In this document: positions 1 to 5,851 of the stretch, in pieces
Layout: every line of letters begins with the position of its first letter
Numbering within the stretch: position 1 is the first letter of the stretch
Source: Flavobacteriaceae bacterium
GTDB lineage: Bacteria > Bacteroidota > Bacteroidia > Flavobacteriales > Flavobacteriaceae
Assembly: GCA_013214425.1 (NCBI GenBank)
Contig: JABSPN010000107.1
Coordinates: 1 to 8,940 of the forward strand
Reading direction: 5' to 3'
Length of the DNA: 8,940 nucleotides
Notes under the pieces: generated by a model
The model's database searches: none
What the model saw: only the letters and a program-made list of their open reading frames with translations
Told to the model about the DNA's origin: nothing
Translations under genes and position numbers: made by a program

Positions 1-641
1 ACGCCACAGCTTCTAAGGAATCTTATATGATTTCTTTATTCTTTACCAAAGACTCCTTTGGCGATGAGTTTTTTGAGCTGCCTGAGTTTAATTCGTTAAA
101 AGCCTTTTTTATAGATACTCAATATGGTTTTAAAATAGATTCCTCGAATAACCCGAAACAATTTGGAAGTTATGCTATTTCTAAATTCATTAAATATGAT
201 AAGTTAGATCGCTTAATTCATTTTCTTAGGCTTCTAAAGCAGATCAATGAAAGTGATAAAAAACCTTTGAGTTCTTTTGTTCATAAAAAACAATATACCG
301 ACAACGAAGGTAGACGAATGAGTTCGGTTTTTGAATTGGCCATGAACGAATATTACAGAGACATTACACTAGATGAGGTAGCAGGTGTATCGTCTATGAC
401 TCCAAACGCATTTTGCCGATATTTTAAGAACAGAACGAATAAAACTTTCTTTCAGTTTTTAATTGAAGTGCGCATTGAAAATGCCTGTAAATTATTATCT
501 AAAAACAATGATCTATCTATTGCAGAAGTTGCCTATCAATGTGGATTTAAGAATATTTCTAACTTTAATCGCAAGTTTAAATCTGTTAAGAATATCACTC
601 CTTCAAAGTATCGTCAAAAGGCTTATGCTTTAAGAGTTTAA
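1..641 (+). CDS. AraC-family transcriptional regulator, 5' partial
   Basis: C-terminal part of a DNA-binding regulator. The reading frame is open to the left edge (first full codon at 3), so the ATG at 27 is almost certainly internal and the true start lies outside the window. The visible N-terminal part (about nt 27-270), with FFTKDSFGDEFFELPEF near its start, resembles the end of the cupin-type ligand domain of flavobacterial AraC regulators, where an F-x-x-D-x-x-G-x-x-F-F stretch follows the sensor barrel. The C-terminal part (about nt 320-630) is a double helix-turn-helix: the first HTH around ITLDEVAGVSSMTPNAFCRY, the second around SIAEVAYQCGF with the signature SNFNRKFK and the closing TPSKYRQ typical of the family. 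Ligand and targets cannot be told. The stop codon overlaps the stop of the convergent mmcQ-like gene by 4 bp. Family call is firm; specific role unknown. Confidence 0.92.
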   Translation, partial: ATASKESYMISLFFTKDSFGDEFFELPEFNSLKAFFIDTQYGFKIDSSNNPKQFGSYAISKFIKYDKLDRLIHFLRLLKQINESDKKPLSSFVHKKQYTDNEGRRMSSVFELAMNEYYRDITLDEVAGVSSMTPNAFCRYFKNRTNKTFFQFLIEVRIENACKLLSKNNDLSIAEVAYQCGFKNISNFNRKFKSVKNITPSKYRQKAYALRV

Positions 642-1003
642 TCTTTTAAAAATCCTAACTCCGTTTGCTTCTTTTTTGTAAAACTTTTTACTATTAAATC
701 ATAGGAATGATCTATCAGTTCAATGAGTAATTTAATCGGTAGATTACTTTCAAAACACACTGTATTCCAGTGCACTTTATTCATGTGCCAACCAGGTATA
801 ATTAAACCATCGTATTCTTCTCTAAGTTCTATTGATCGTTCTGGATCACATTTTAAGTTTACCTGAAAAGGCATACGTTCTAATCCAGTAAAAGCAAAAG
901 ATTTATCGGCTACCTTAAATACTAGCGTTACCTCATCAAAAGGAAAATGCTCTGTCACATAAGGCTTACTTAAACAATAGTTTCTAAACTCTTCTACATT
1001 CAT
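638..1003 (-). CDS. MmcQ/YjbR family protein (DUF419), predicted DNA-binding
   Basis: Small cytoplasmic protein of 121 residues, the usual length for the MmcQ/YjbR family, which adopts a CyaY-like fold and is annotated as DNA-binding on structural grounds; its cellular job is poorly known. Signatures seen: FPFDEVTLVFKV at about residues 20-31, VNLKCDPERSIELRE at 48-62, and PGWHMNKVHWNTV at 70-82, which matches the conserved PG-(Y/W)-HMNK-x-HWNT block. It is the last gene of the minus-strand block. The start is an ATG at 1003, 6 bp after the stop of the upstream lipoprotein, so it is probably co-transcribed with it. Its stop (638-640) interlocks with the stop of the convergent AraC gene, leaving no space for a dedicated terminator between them. 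Confidence 0.9.
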   Translation of the reverse strand: MNVEEFRNYCLSKPYVTEHFPFDEVTLVFKVADKSFAFTGLERMPFQVNLKCDPERSIELREEYDGLIIPGWHMNKVHWNTVCFESNLPIKLLIELIDHSYDLIVKSFTKKKQTELGFLKD

Positions 1004-1009
1004 CTCAAG

Positions 1010-1558
1010 CTACTTAAAATTACAGATAATTGATTCTCCGTTTTCGAAATCGTAAGTCCCAATAAAATTGCTATTAGAAAACTGTCCCTTTTCACTTTTA
1101 ACAGCTATCCCGTTACCTACAAATTTACCATTACCATGTTCGGCTTCTTGCTCTGTGAACTCATAGGAAATCATGACACTAATTTGAGCATTATTTATCT
1201 TCAATACCTTATCCAGTTTTAAAGTTCCTCTAAAAGGCACTTTGATTTTTTTATGAACTGAAAATCCTTCTACATCATATCTAGAAGGCTGCTCTTTCGA
1301 TTTCTCTAAATTACTTAAAAAGATCTTGATGGGTTGTCTTCCGTTTCCAAAAACACCATTATATTCTTTCTTAAAAAAAGGTGCAAAATCATACTTAACG
1401 ATAAATGAAGATTCATCTTCTATTGCTAAATCTATATCAGTAGGAGTTGAGGGAACAACAACCACTTTTTCTGGATTTGCTACTTTTTGCCCTTCCTTTT
1501 TACAGGCAATAAAACCACAAAGAATTACCACTACAATTACAACTATAGTTTTTCTCAT
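1010..1558 (-). CDS. Predicted lipoprotein of unknown function
   Basis: 182-residue protein that I do not recognise. It begins with MRK, a hydrophobic run rich in Val and Ile (residues 5-17), and a lipobox-like FIAC with the acylated cysteine at residue 19, followed by KKEGQ, so a lipid-anchored periplasmic or outer-membrane protein is expected. The mature part starts with a Pro/Val/Thr-rich linker (about 28-42) and then a globular, probably beta-rich region with many alternating charged and hydrophobic positions. Phrases such as GNGKFVGNG and FIGTYDFENGESIICNFK near the C terminus recall small lipocalin-like or beta-sandwich lipoproteins, but this is only resemblance. The ATG is 1 bp after the stop of the cyclase gene and the mmcQ-like gene follows 6 bp downstream, indicating one transcript. 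Confidence 0.85.
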   Translation of the reverse strand: MRKTIVVIVVVILCGFIACKKEGQKVANPEKVVVVPSTPTDIDLAIEDESSFIVKYDFAPFFKKEYNGVFGNGRQPIKIFLSNLEKSKEQPSRYDVEGFSVHKKIKVPFRGTLKLDKVLKINNAQISVMISYEFTEQEAEHGNGKFVGNGIAVKSEKGQFSNSNFIGTYDFENGESIICNFK

Positions 1559-1559
1559 T

Positions 1560-2309
1560 TTATTCTATTTTATACAACACAGGTTTACTTGGAGAGGCAT
1601 CGTTTTCGAATGAAGCAATTTGTAAATTCAACACATAAGTTCCATCACTTATGGTATTCGGCACATAAATAAACTCAGTTATTGTTGCATCATATCTAAT
1701 ATCATTTTCAGTATCCCAGAATATATGATGTGCTTTTAAAGCTCCGTCATCTTTTTCTTTATCAATACTTGGTAAATCAATTAAAAGATGTTTAATGCCT
1801 CTATCTCTTAACCAGGCAGCGGCTTCAGGCTCCATATAGGTTGGATTTGTATGCGAATATTCTTTCAGTAATTTTTCGTCAGAGTTTGGTAATGTTCTAA
1901 TCACAATGGCCTCAGCAGTAGTTGTTAAACTTTCTGTAAGCATTGATTTTGTAATCACCATATCGTCTCCATTTTGTTCAGGAGTAATAGAAACCACTTC
2001 AGTAAAAAAGAAAAAAGTCTTTAAATGCTCATTAATACTCACCAATTCTTTTGTTACATGACCTACTGTTTCTGTATGAGTCCCATTAGCGTGCGGAGAA
2101 AACCAAATATTCTTAAAATTCACATCTCCTCCTTCTGCAACACTTCCCACCCAATCACCAAATTTTACAGGTTCAATCTTGGGTTGTTCTACATACCATG
2201 CATTGGGGTTTTTCCCATCAAATCGTAAAGGAATAGAAATATCTATTGGTTTTGATAAATCAATTTCAACTGTTTCATCGTGAAACTGGACTGAAGCTCT
2301 TGTAATCAT
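1560..2309 (-). CDS. Cyclase-family (KynB-like) metal-dependent hydrolase
   Basis: 249-residue member of the cyclase superfamily (PF04199), which includes bacterial kynurenine formamidase, isatin hydrolase and polyketide-cyclase-annotated proteins; these hydrolyse amide or lactam bonds with a metal held by histidines. The core motif is at residues 73-84: H73, GTH with H78, E80 and H84. Compared with the textbook H-x-G-T-H-x-D-x-P-x-H there is one extra residue between the first two His, Glu in place of Asp, and Val in place of Pro. Further family blocks are IVIRTLPN (135-142), PEAAAWLRDRGIKHLLIDLPSID (161-183), H194-H195, and the late Glu in ITEFIYVPN (E212). No signal peptide, so cytoplasmic. 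The protein is somewhat longer than typical KynB and no other tryptophan-catabolic gene is nearby, so I would not call it kynB. It follows hemW after 52 bp, which include a palindrome, and is tightly followed by a lipoprotein. Confidence 0.88.
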   Translation of the reverse strand: MITRASVQFHDETVEIDLSKPIDISIPLRFDGKNPNAWYVEQPKIEPVKFGDWVGSVAEGGDVNFKNIWFSPHANGTHTETVGHVTKELVSINEHLKTFFFFTEVVSITPEQNGDDMVITKSMLTESLTTTAEAIVIRTLPNSDEKLLKEYSHTNPTYMEPEAAAWLRDRGIKHLLIDLPSIDKEKDDGALKAHHIFWDTENDIRYDATITEFIYVPNTISDGTYVLNLQIASFENDASPSKPVLYKIE

Positions 2310-2312
2310 AGG

Positions 2313-2330
2313 CTAAATATAAATATTTAG
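2313..2330. promoter_or_regulatory. Perfect 8+8 bp inverted repeat before the cyclase start
   Basis: CTAAATAT, two A bases, then ATATTTAG form a perfect dyad with 8-bp arms, ending 3 bp before the cyclase start codon (ATG at 2309-2307 on the minus strand). It lies in the only sizeable gap inside the minus-strand block. It could be an operator or a small leader hairpin covering the ribosome entry site. The minus strand here also contains TATATTTA, a partial match to the Bacteroidota -7 element, but no convincing -33 partner. It is AT-only apart from the end pairs, so chance in an AT-rich gap is possible. Confidence 0.35.
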
Positions 2331-2361
2331 TTTTTAGGAAATGTGGCTTAAGGGTTAGATT

Positions 2362-3489
2362 TTAAATTATAAATAAATCTGATGCTAGTCCATCACACAA
2401 GAATTTTCCTTTCGGAGTGGTTCTTAACTTCGAAGATGTACCATCTGAAACAACTTCTAACAATCCTTGATCGATAAACTTTTGAGCTTCTTCAAGTAAT
2501 TGATTTTTCAGATTAAACCTATTCTCGATATAATCTAAATCAACTCCGAAAATCGTTCTTAAACCCGTCATCACATATTCATTAAACCGATCTTTCTCAC
2601 TCAACAACTCAACTGTTTCTGGTATCCTTCCCTCTTGAATTGCAGCAATATATTGTTGATTATTGGCAACGTTCCAACTTCTTTCAAGTCTGTTATAAGA
2701 ATGAGCAGAAGGGCCAATTCCTATATAAGATGCACCTTGCCAATAGGAACTATTATGCTTTGAAAAGCAATCTTGCTTTCCGAAGTTGGATAACTCATAA
2801 TGAATAAACCCATTTTGCTCTAATTCATCGACAATAATATGAAAATGTGTTTCGGCGACTTCATCTTTAGGAGCTTGAATAGTGCCTTTTTCAATGAACT
2901 TCTCTAAAGCAGTTTTAGGCTCAACAGTTAAGGCATAGCAAGAAATATGACTGATGTTAAAACTCAAAGCCGTTTGAATATTTTCCAACCATCTTTCATT
3001 AGACATATTGGGTATTCCGTAGATTAAATCTATTGTGATATTATCAAAATATTGAGTAGATAAACTTAAACATTCTTTAGCCTCTGTTGCCTTGTGAGCC
3101 CTGTTCATCAAATGGAGGTCTTCTTCAAAAAATGATTGAACACCAATGCTTAGTCTATTAATTTGAGTAGCGGCTAATTCTCTTATTTTTGTCTCAGTAA
3201 GATCATCTGGATTAGCCTCTAATGTGATTTCAAAACCTTCTTTAAGCTCACTATACTGCTGAATTTTATTCAGGAGCGTATCAATTTCAGAAGTATTCAA
3301 AAGTGAGGGTGTCCCACCTCCAAAATAAATAGTATCCAGCTTTTTAGGAAAACGTTTCTTTTTTAATTCGATCTCCTGAACTAAGGATGCTATTAATTCA
3401 TCTTTCTTTTTTAAAGAGGTCGAAAAATGAAAATCACAATAATGACATGCCTGTTTACAAAAAGGAATATGTATATAAATTCCGCTCAA
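2362..3489 (-). CDS. hemW: HemW, radical SAM heme chaperone (formerly HemN-like)
   Basis: 375-residue cytoplasmic radical SAM protein, the usual length for HemW, which binds heme and an [4Fe-4S] cluster and is thought to deliver heme to acceptor enzymes; it is often misannotated as oxygen-independent coproporphyrinogen III oxidase. The cluster motif C11-x3-C15-x2-C18 is followed by DF rather than the GC of true HemN, placing it in the HemW group. Other family marks: YFGGGTPS (55-62), EANPDDL (91-97), NRLSIGVQSF (111-120), and HNSSYW (245-250), the HemW form of the H-N-x-x-Y-W segment, then GIGPSAHSY. The C-terminal winged-helix-like part (about 300-370) includes MTGLRT. The start is a TTG at 3489: an in-frame TAA lies three codons upstream (3498), no ATG precedes the conserved SGIYIHIPFC, and the first residues match the family. 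It begins 6 bp after the lipoprotein stop, suggesting translational coupling. Confidence 0.95.
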   Translation of the reverse strand: MSGIYIHIPFCKQACHYCDFHFSTSLKKKDELIASLVQEIELKKKRFPKKLDTIYFGGGTPSLLNTSEIDTLLNKIQQYSELKEGFEITLEANPDDLTETKIRELAATQINRLSIGVQSFFEEDLHLMNRAHKATEAKECLSLSTQYFDNITIDLIYGIPNMSNERWLENIQTALSFNISHISCYALTVEPKTALEKFIEKGTIQAPKDEVAETHFHIIVDELEQNGFIHYELSNFGKQDCFSKHNSSYWQGASYIGIGPSAHSYNRLERSWNVANNQQYIAAIQEGRIPETVELLSEKDRFNEYVMTGLRTIFGVDLDYIENRFNLKNQLLEEAQKFIDQGLLEVVSDGTSSKLRTTPKGKFLCDGLASDLFII

Positions 3490-3495
3490 CCTGAA

Positions 3496-4074
3496 TTAAT
3501 TTTCATTCATATCATCACAATCATCACCCCAACATTCTTTACAGGGTTGATCAACCACTTCATAGTTTGTTTTATACTGAGCATCTGTAAAAATCATGGT
3601 ACGATTGCCATCAAAAGCAGAAAGGGTCCAGTTGACCATTTCATAGGCAGTATCTAAAGGGGTTACTTCCATAGCTTTGTCATAAAACTCTCCATAAATT
3701 ATTCCTCCAAAAGCGTAACCTTTTTCTGTTTTAGAAACCGATTCTACTTCCAGTAAAGTTGCCTCTTGACCTTCTAAATAATAGATTTGAATAGTCCCAT
3801 CCTTTTCATCAATCTTTACTTGATGATTTGCGGCGTCACAAGGATTGAAAATAATTGTCTTTCCTTTTTGTTCTGTAAGCGCTATATAATTTCTGGGAAT
3901 GTCTGGAAACCTAACTTGTTTTGATTGCTTTTGTTTGATCTTGTCTTCATTTAAATCAAAAGCAGCTTCTGAGATCACTTGCTCTTTCGCTTCTTTTTTT
4001 ACTCGTTTATTTTCTTCTGAGGTTTGCTTACAAGAAATCAGTCCAATTATCAGTGAAAGTAATAGTAGTCTCAT
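3496..4074 (-). CDS. Predicted lipoprotein with cysteine-rich acidic C-terminal tail
   Basis: 192-residue protein that I do not recognise. The short signal peptide MRLLLLSLIIG ends in lipobox LISC with the acylated cysteine at residue 15, followed by K-Q-T-S-E-E, a charged start often seen in Bacteroidota lipoproteins. A Lys/Glu-rich, probably extended or helical linker (about 16-55) is followed by a globular region (about 56-172), likely beta-rich. The C terminus is unusual: C178-x2-C181-x4-C186 set among Asp, Glu and Trp, ending DDMNEN. Three cysteines in an acidic tail of an exported protein could make a disulfide, with C79 as another partner, or bind a metal; this is inference. It lies between the yfiT-like gene (3 bp upstream) and hemW (6 bp downstream) and is probably co-transcribed with both. 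Confidence 0.85.
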   Translation of the reverse strand: MRLLLLSLIIGLISCKQTSEENKRVKKEAKEQVISEAAFDLNEDKIKQKQSKQVRFPDIPRNYIALTEQKGKTIIFNPCDAANHQVKIDEKDGTIQIYYLEGQEATLLEVESVSKTEKGYAFGGIIYGEFYDKAMEVTPLDTAYEMVNWTLSAFDGNRTMIFTDAQYKTNYEVVDQPCKECWGDDCDDMNEN

Positions 4075-4077
4075 TGT

Positions 4078-4608
4078 CTAATATTTATATTTTTTCGCAT
4101 TCTTGATATGTCCTAAATGATTTCTACAATGCCAATCATACAGACTTAAATAATCTCTTAAGCTGAACGTTTCATTACTTTCTGGGTGGTAGAATGTTTT
4201 ATTAAAATCGTTGGAACTCATCCCCTTCATTAAAAATACCCAACGTGTATGTACATGCTGCAATAAGTTTACAGAATCTTCAATGTCGTATTCTAACGTA
4301 TCACTTAATTCAGCCCATAAATTCTCTTTATAAGGCCTTATTGTTGGGTTGTCTTCGGTAAGGGCTAACTTAAAGCGAAATATTCCATTCATATGACTAT
4401 CAATACAATGATTTACTACCTGTTGAATACTCCAGCCTTCTTGTCTGTATTTATAGTTCAATTCTTCTTTTGAAAGGTCTTTTACTTCTTCGTAAACCCA
4501 TTTAGGGAAACTGGCAATGGTATTGATATAATCACTAATGTTTTCTTCAGAAACTGACTCAGGTATTGTAAAGACACCCACTGGAAATTTTAATGCTTCT
4601 AAATCCAT
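4078..4608 (-). CDS. YfiT/DinB-superfamily protein, putative bacillithiol S-transferase
   Basis: 176-residue four-helix-bundle protein of the DinB/YfiT superfamily. The family binds a divalent metal with three histidines; here H67 (in WSIQQVVNHCIDSHMN) and the pair H160-x3-H164 (in LYDWHCRNHLGHIKNA) fit that pattern, with the start PVGVFTIPESVSEENI typical of the YfiT subgroup. Length is standard. Characterised relatives are metal-dependent hydrolases or low-molecular-weight thiol transferases, and automatic annotation often calls them putative bacillithiol transferase or metal-dependent hydrolase. Many flavobacteria make bacillithiol, so this is reasonable, but the substrate is not shown here. 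No signal peptide, so cytoplasmic. Its ATG overlaps the ruvC stop by one base (TAATG), indicating translational coupling. Confidence 0.9.
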   Translation of the reverse strand: MDLEALKFPVGVFTIPESVSEENISDYINTIASFPKWVYEEVKDLSKEELNYKYRQEGWSIQQVVNHCIDSHMNGIFRFKLALTEDNPTIRPYKENLWAELSDTLEYDIEDSVNLLQHVHTRWVFLMKGMSSNDFNKTFYHPESNETFSLRDYLSLYDWHCRNHLGHIKNAKKYKY

Positions 4609-5162
4609 TATTCTTTTACTCTTGATTTATTTTGAGTGACAAAACTTGCCCAGCTACCATAGCTTTTCTGTGTAGTTGCCTTTCCCATATTATAAAAATG
4701 ACAAACCGCTGCTGCAAGTCCATCGGTTGCATCTAAGTTTTTTGGCAATTCTTTGATATTGAGCATTCCCTGAAGCATCTTAGCTACTTGTTCTTTACTG
4801 GCATTTCCATTTCCTGTTATGGCCATTTTGATTTTCTTGGGAGCGTATTCTGTAACGGGTATTTGTCTTGACAGCCCAGCTGCCATAGCCACTCCCTGAG
4901 CTCTTCCTAATTTGAGCATTGACTGTACGTTTTTTCCGTAGAAAGGAGCCTCCAAAGCAATCTCATCTGGATGATACGTATCGATGAGTTCTATAGTACG
5001 CTCAAAAATAAGTTTCAACTTTAGATATGGATCATTGTATTTCTGAAGTAATAATTCATTAAGTTGTATAAACTCCATTTTTTTTTTGACCACACGTATA
5101 AGTCCGAAACCCATAATGGTGGTTCCAGGATCTATCCCTAGTATAATTTTTTCATCAGACAT
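4608..5162 (-). CDS. ruvC: Crossover junction endodeoxyribonuclease RuvC
   Basis: 184-residue Holliday-junction resolvase of the RNase H fold, working with RuvAB in homologous recombination and repair in the cytoplasm. All four acidic catalytic residues are visible: D11 in GIDPGTTIMGFG, E71 in ALEAPFYGKN, and D144 and D147 in LDATDGLAAAVCH. The DNA-contact stretch MLKLGRAQG (82-90) and AITGNGNASKEQV (114-126) also match the family. The length is normal, with a short polar C-terminal extension after residue 160. The ATG overlaps the stop of the upstream barrel gene as TAATG and the ruvC stop overlaps the yfiT-like start in the same way. ruvA and ruvB are not in the window, which is usual for Bacteroidota, where ruvC is often unlinked. 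Confidence 0.97.
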   Translation of the reverse strand: MSDEKIILGIDPGTTIMGFGLIRVVKKKMEFIQLNELLLQKYNDPYLKLKLIFERTIELIDTYHPDEIALEAPFYGKNVQSMLKLGRAQGVAMAAGLSRQIPVTEYAPKKIKMAITGNGNASKEQVAKMLQGMLNIKELPKNLDATDGLAAAVCHFYNMGKATTQKSYGSWASFVTQNKSRVKE

Positions 5163-5803
5163 TATTGTTGATCTTCTCCTTCACAGAAATAACAAGCTGT
5201 ATTTAATGCTAATTGTATCCCAAAAGTAAGGGCTACAATTCCGTTTCCTTCTTTTTCTTGTAAGGGTGTTCCTTCCATCGCAATTGAACCCCCAAATCCT
5301 CTTATATAGGAAATATCCATATAGGCCGACATGTATTCACTTAATCCATAATGAATAGACATACCTCCCATGGCATTGAGAAAGCTTTCATTGTTACCGT
5401 TAAACTGCGGCGCCAATGGATTTAGAAAAGTCATTCCTCCTCCTCCATGGAAATAAAGTCCTAATCTTGGGTGTACATTCCAGTTTCTTAAAATAACCGA
5501 AGCGTTATAGACTGCCTGCACATCGATTCTATTGTAGTTGGTTTTAAATTCTGGGGCGTTGCTGTCGTTTGAAAATCTATTAAACCCATAATCCAAACGA
5601 GCTCCAATTTGCTTGGTAAAAAGATATTGTGCTCCTAATTCTATAGTTGGGAAATTTATTGGTTTAGCACTGTAGCCTTCGGAAAACGGAGTTTGAGACA
5701 GATTAAATCCAACTCCCAAATTCACGGCCATTTTTGGATAAGTTTGGGCGTTACCAATTACTACTGCACTTAAAAAAGCGATAAGAAACGTAATACGTGT
5801 CAT
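5162..5803 (-). CDS. Outer-membrane beta-barrel protein, OmpA/P60-barrel-like without an OmpA domain
   Basis: 213-residue exported protein. The signal peptide MTRITFLIAFLSAVVIGNA is probably cleaved before Q20 (A-x-A-like site). The rest is a chain of short amphipathic strands with Gly-rich turns and alternating aromatic residues (IELGAQYLF, IGARLDYGFNRF, VHPRLGLYFHGGGG, ISYIRGFGG, GIVALTFGIQLALN), as expected of an 8-stranded barrel similar to the N-terminal barrel of flavobacterial OmpA/P60-type proteins. The C-terminal peptidoglycan-binding OmpA domain of those relatives is absent: after the last strand come only TACYFCEGEDQQ, a CxxC (C204, C207) in an acidic tail. I see no frameshift, because the stop is coupled to ruvC as TAATG. 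It is the first gene of the minus-strand block and is divergent from the flippase-like gene. Exact function unknown. Confidence 0.85.
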   Translation of the reverse strand: MTRITFLIAFLSAVVIGNAQTYPKMAVNLGVGFNLSQTPFSEGYSAKPINFPTIELGAQYLFTKQIGARLDYGFNRFSNDSNAPEFKTNYNRIDVQAVYNASVILRNWNVHPRLGLYFHGGGGMTFLNPLAPQFNGNNESFLNAMGGMSIHYGLSEYMSAYMDISYIRGFGGSIAMEGTPLQEKEGNGIVALTFGIQLALNTACYFCEGEDQQ

Positions 5804-5851
5804 AATTATCTTTTATTTTTAGGGTTTTAGATTTTGACTAAGATACTATTT
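5804..5851. promoter_or_regulatory. Divergent intergenic region, expected promoters of both units
   Basis: 48 bp of very AT-rich DNA between the start of the minus-strand barrel gene and the ATG of the + strand flippase-like gene. Promoters for both units must lie here or overlap the gene starts. The + strand shows TTTTAG twice and then TTTTGA at 7- to 8-bp steps (5817-5837), and TAGATTTT (5828-5835) partly resembles a -7 element, but I find no clear -33 partner. On the minus strand TATCTTAG is a one-mismatch match to TAnnTTTG. Assignment rests mainly on gene arrangement. Confidence 0.3.

Noticed and set aside
27..29. ATG at 27 as the true start of the AraC regulator
   Set aside because: The frame stays open upstream to the window edge and the visible sequence begins in the middle of the expected sensor domain.
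1326..1672. Two overlapping + strand open frames opposite the lipoprotein and the cyclase 3' end
   Set aside because: They lie antisense to well-supported genes, have no family-like segments, and their composition is that of reverse-strand AT-rich coding DNA.
2025..2228. Short + strand open frame opposite the cyclase
   Set aside because: Antisense to the conserved metal-motif region of the cyclase; no leader or recognisable domain.
1560..2309. Naming the cyclase kynB
   Set aside because: The motif differs from characterised kynurenine formamidases and no tryptophan-degradation genes are adjacent.
3427..3657. + strand open frame spanning the hemW/lipoprotein junction
   Set aside because: Antisense to two supported genes, with low-complexity Ile/Thr content typical of a shadow frame.
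3899..4081. + strand open frame opposite the lipoprotein N terminus
   Set aside because: Ser/Cys/Phe-rich translation is the complement of a Lys/Glu-rich linker; no support as a gene.
638..5803. Defence, toxin-antitoxin or mobile island reading of the minus-strand block
   Set aside because: Genes are housekeeping or envelope-type, with no transposase, integrase, tRNA, direct-repeat borders or composition change; the DinB-fold protein is a YfiT-type enzyme and the MmcQ protein has no toxin partner.
5834..5851. TTG at 5834 as start of the flippase-like gene
   Set aside because: It adds only six residues, has no better leader than the ATG at 5852, and the common start codon is preferred; it remains possible.
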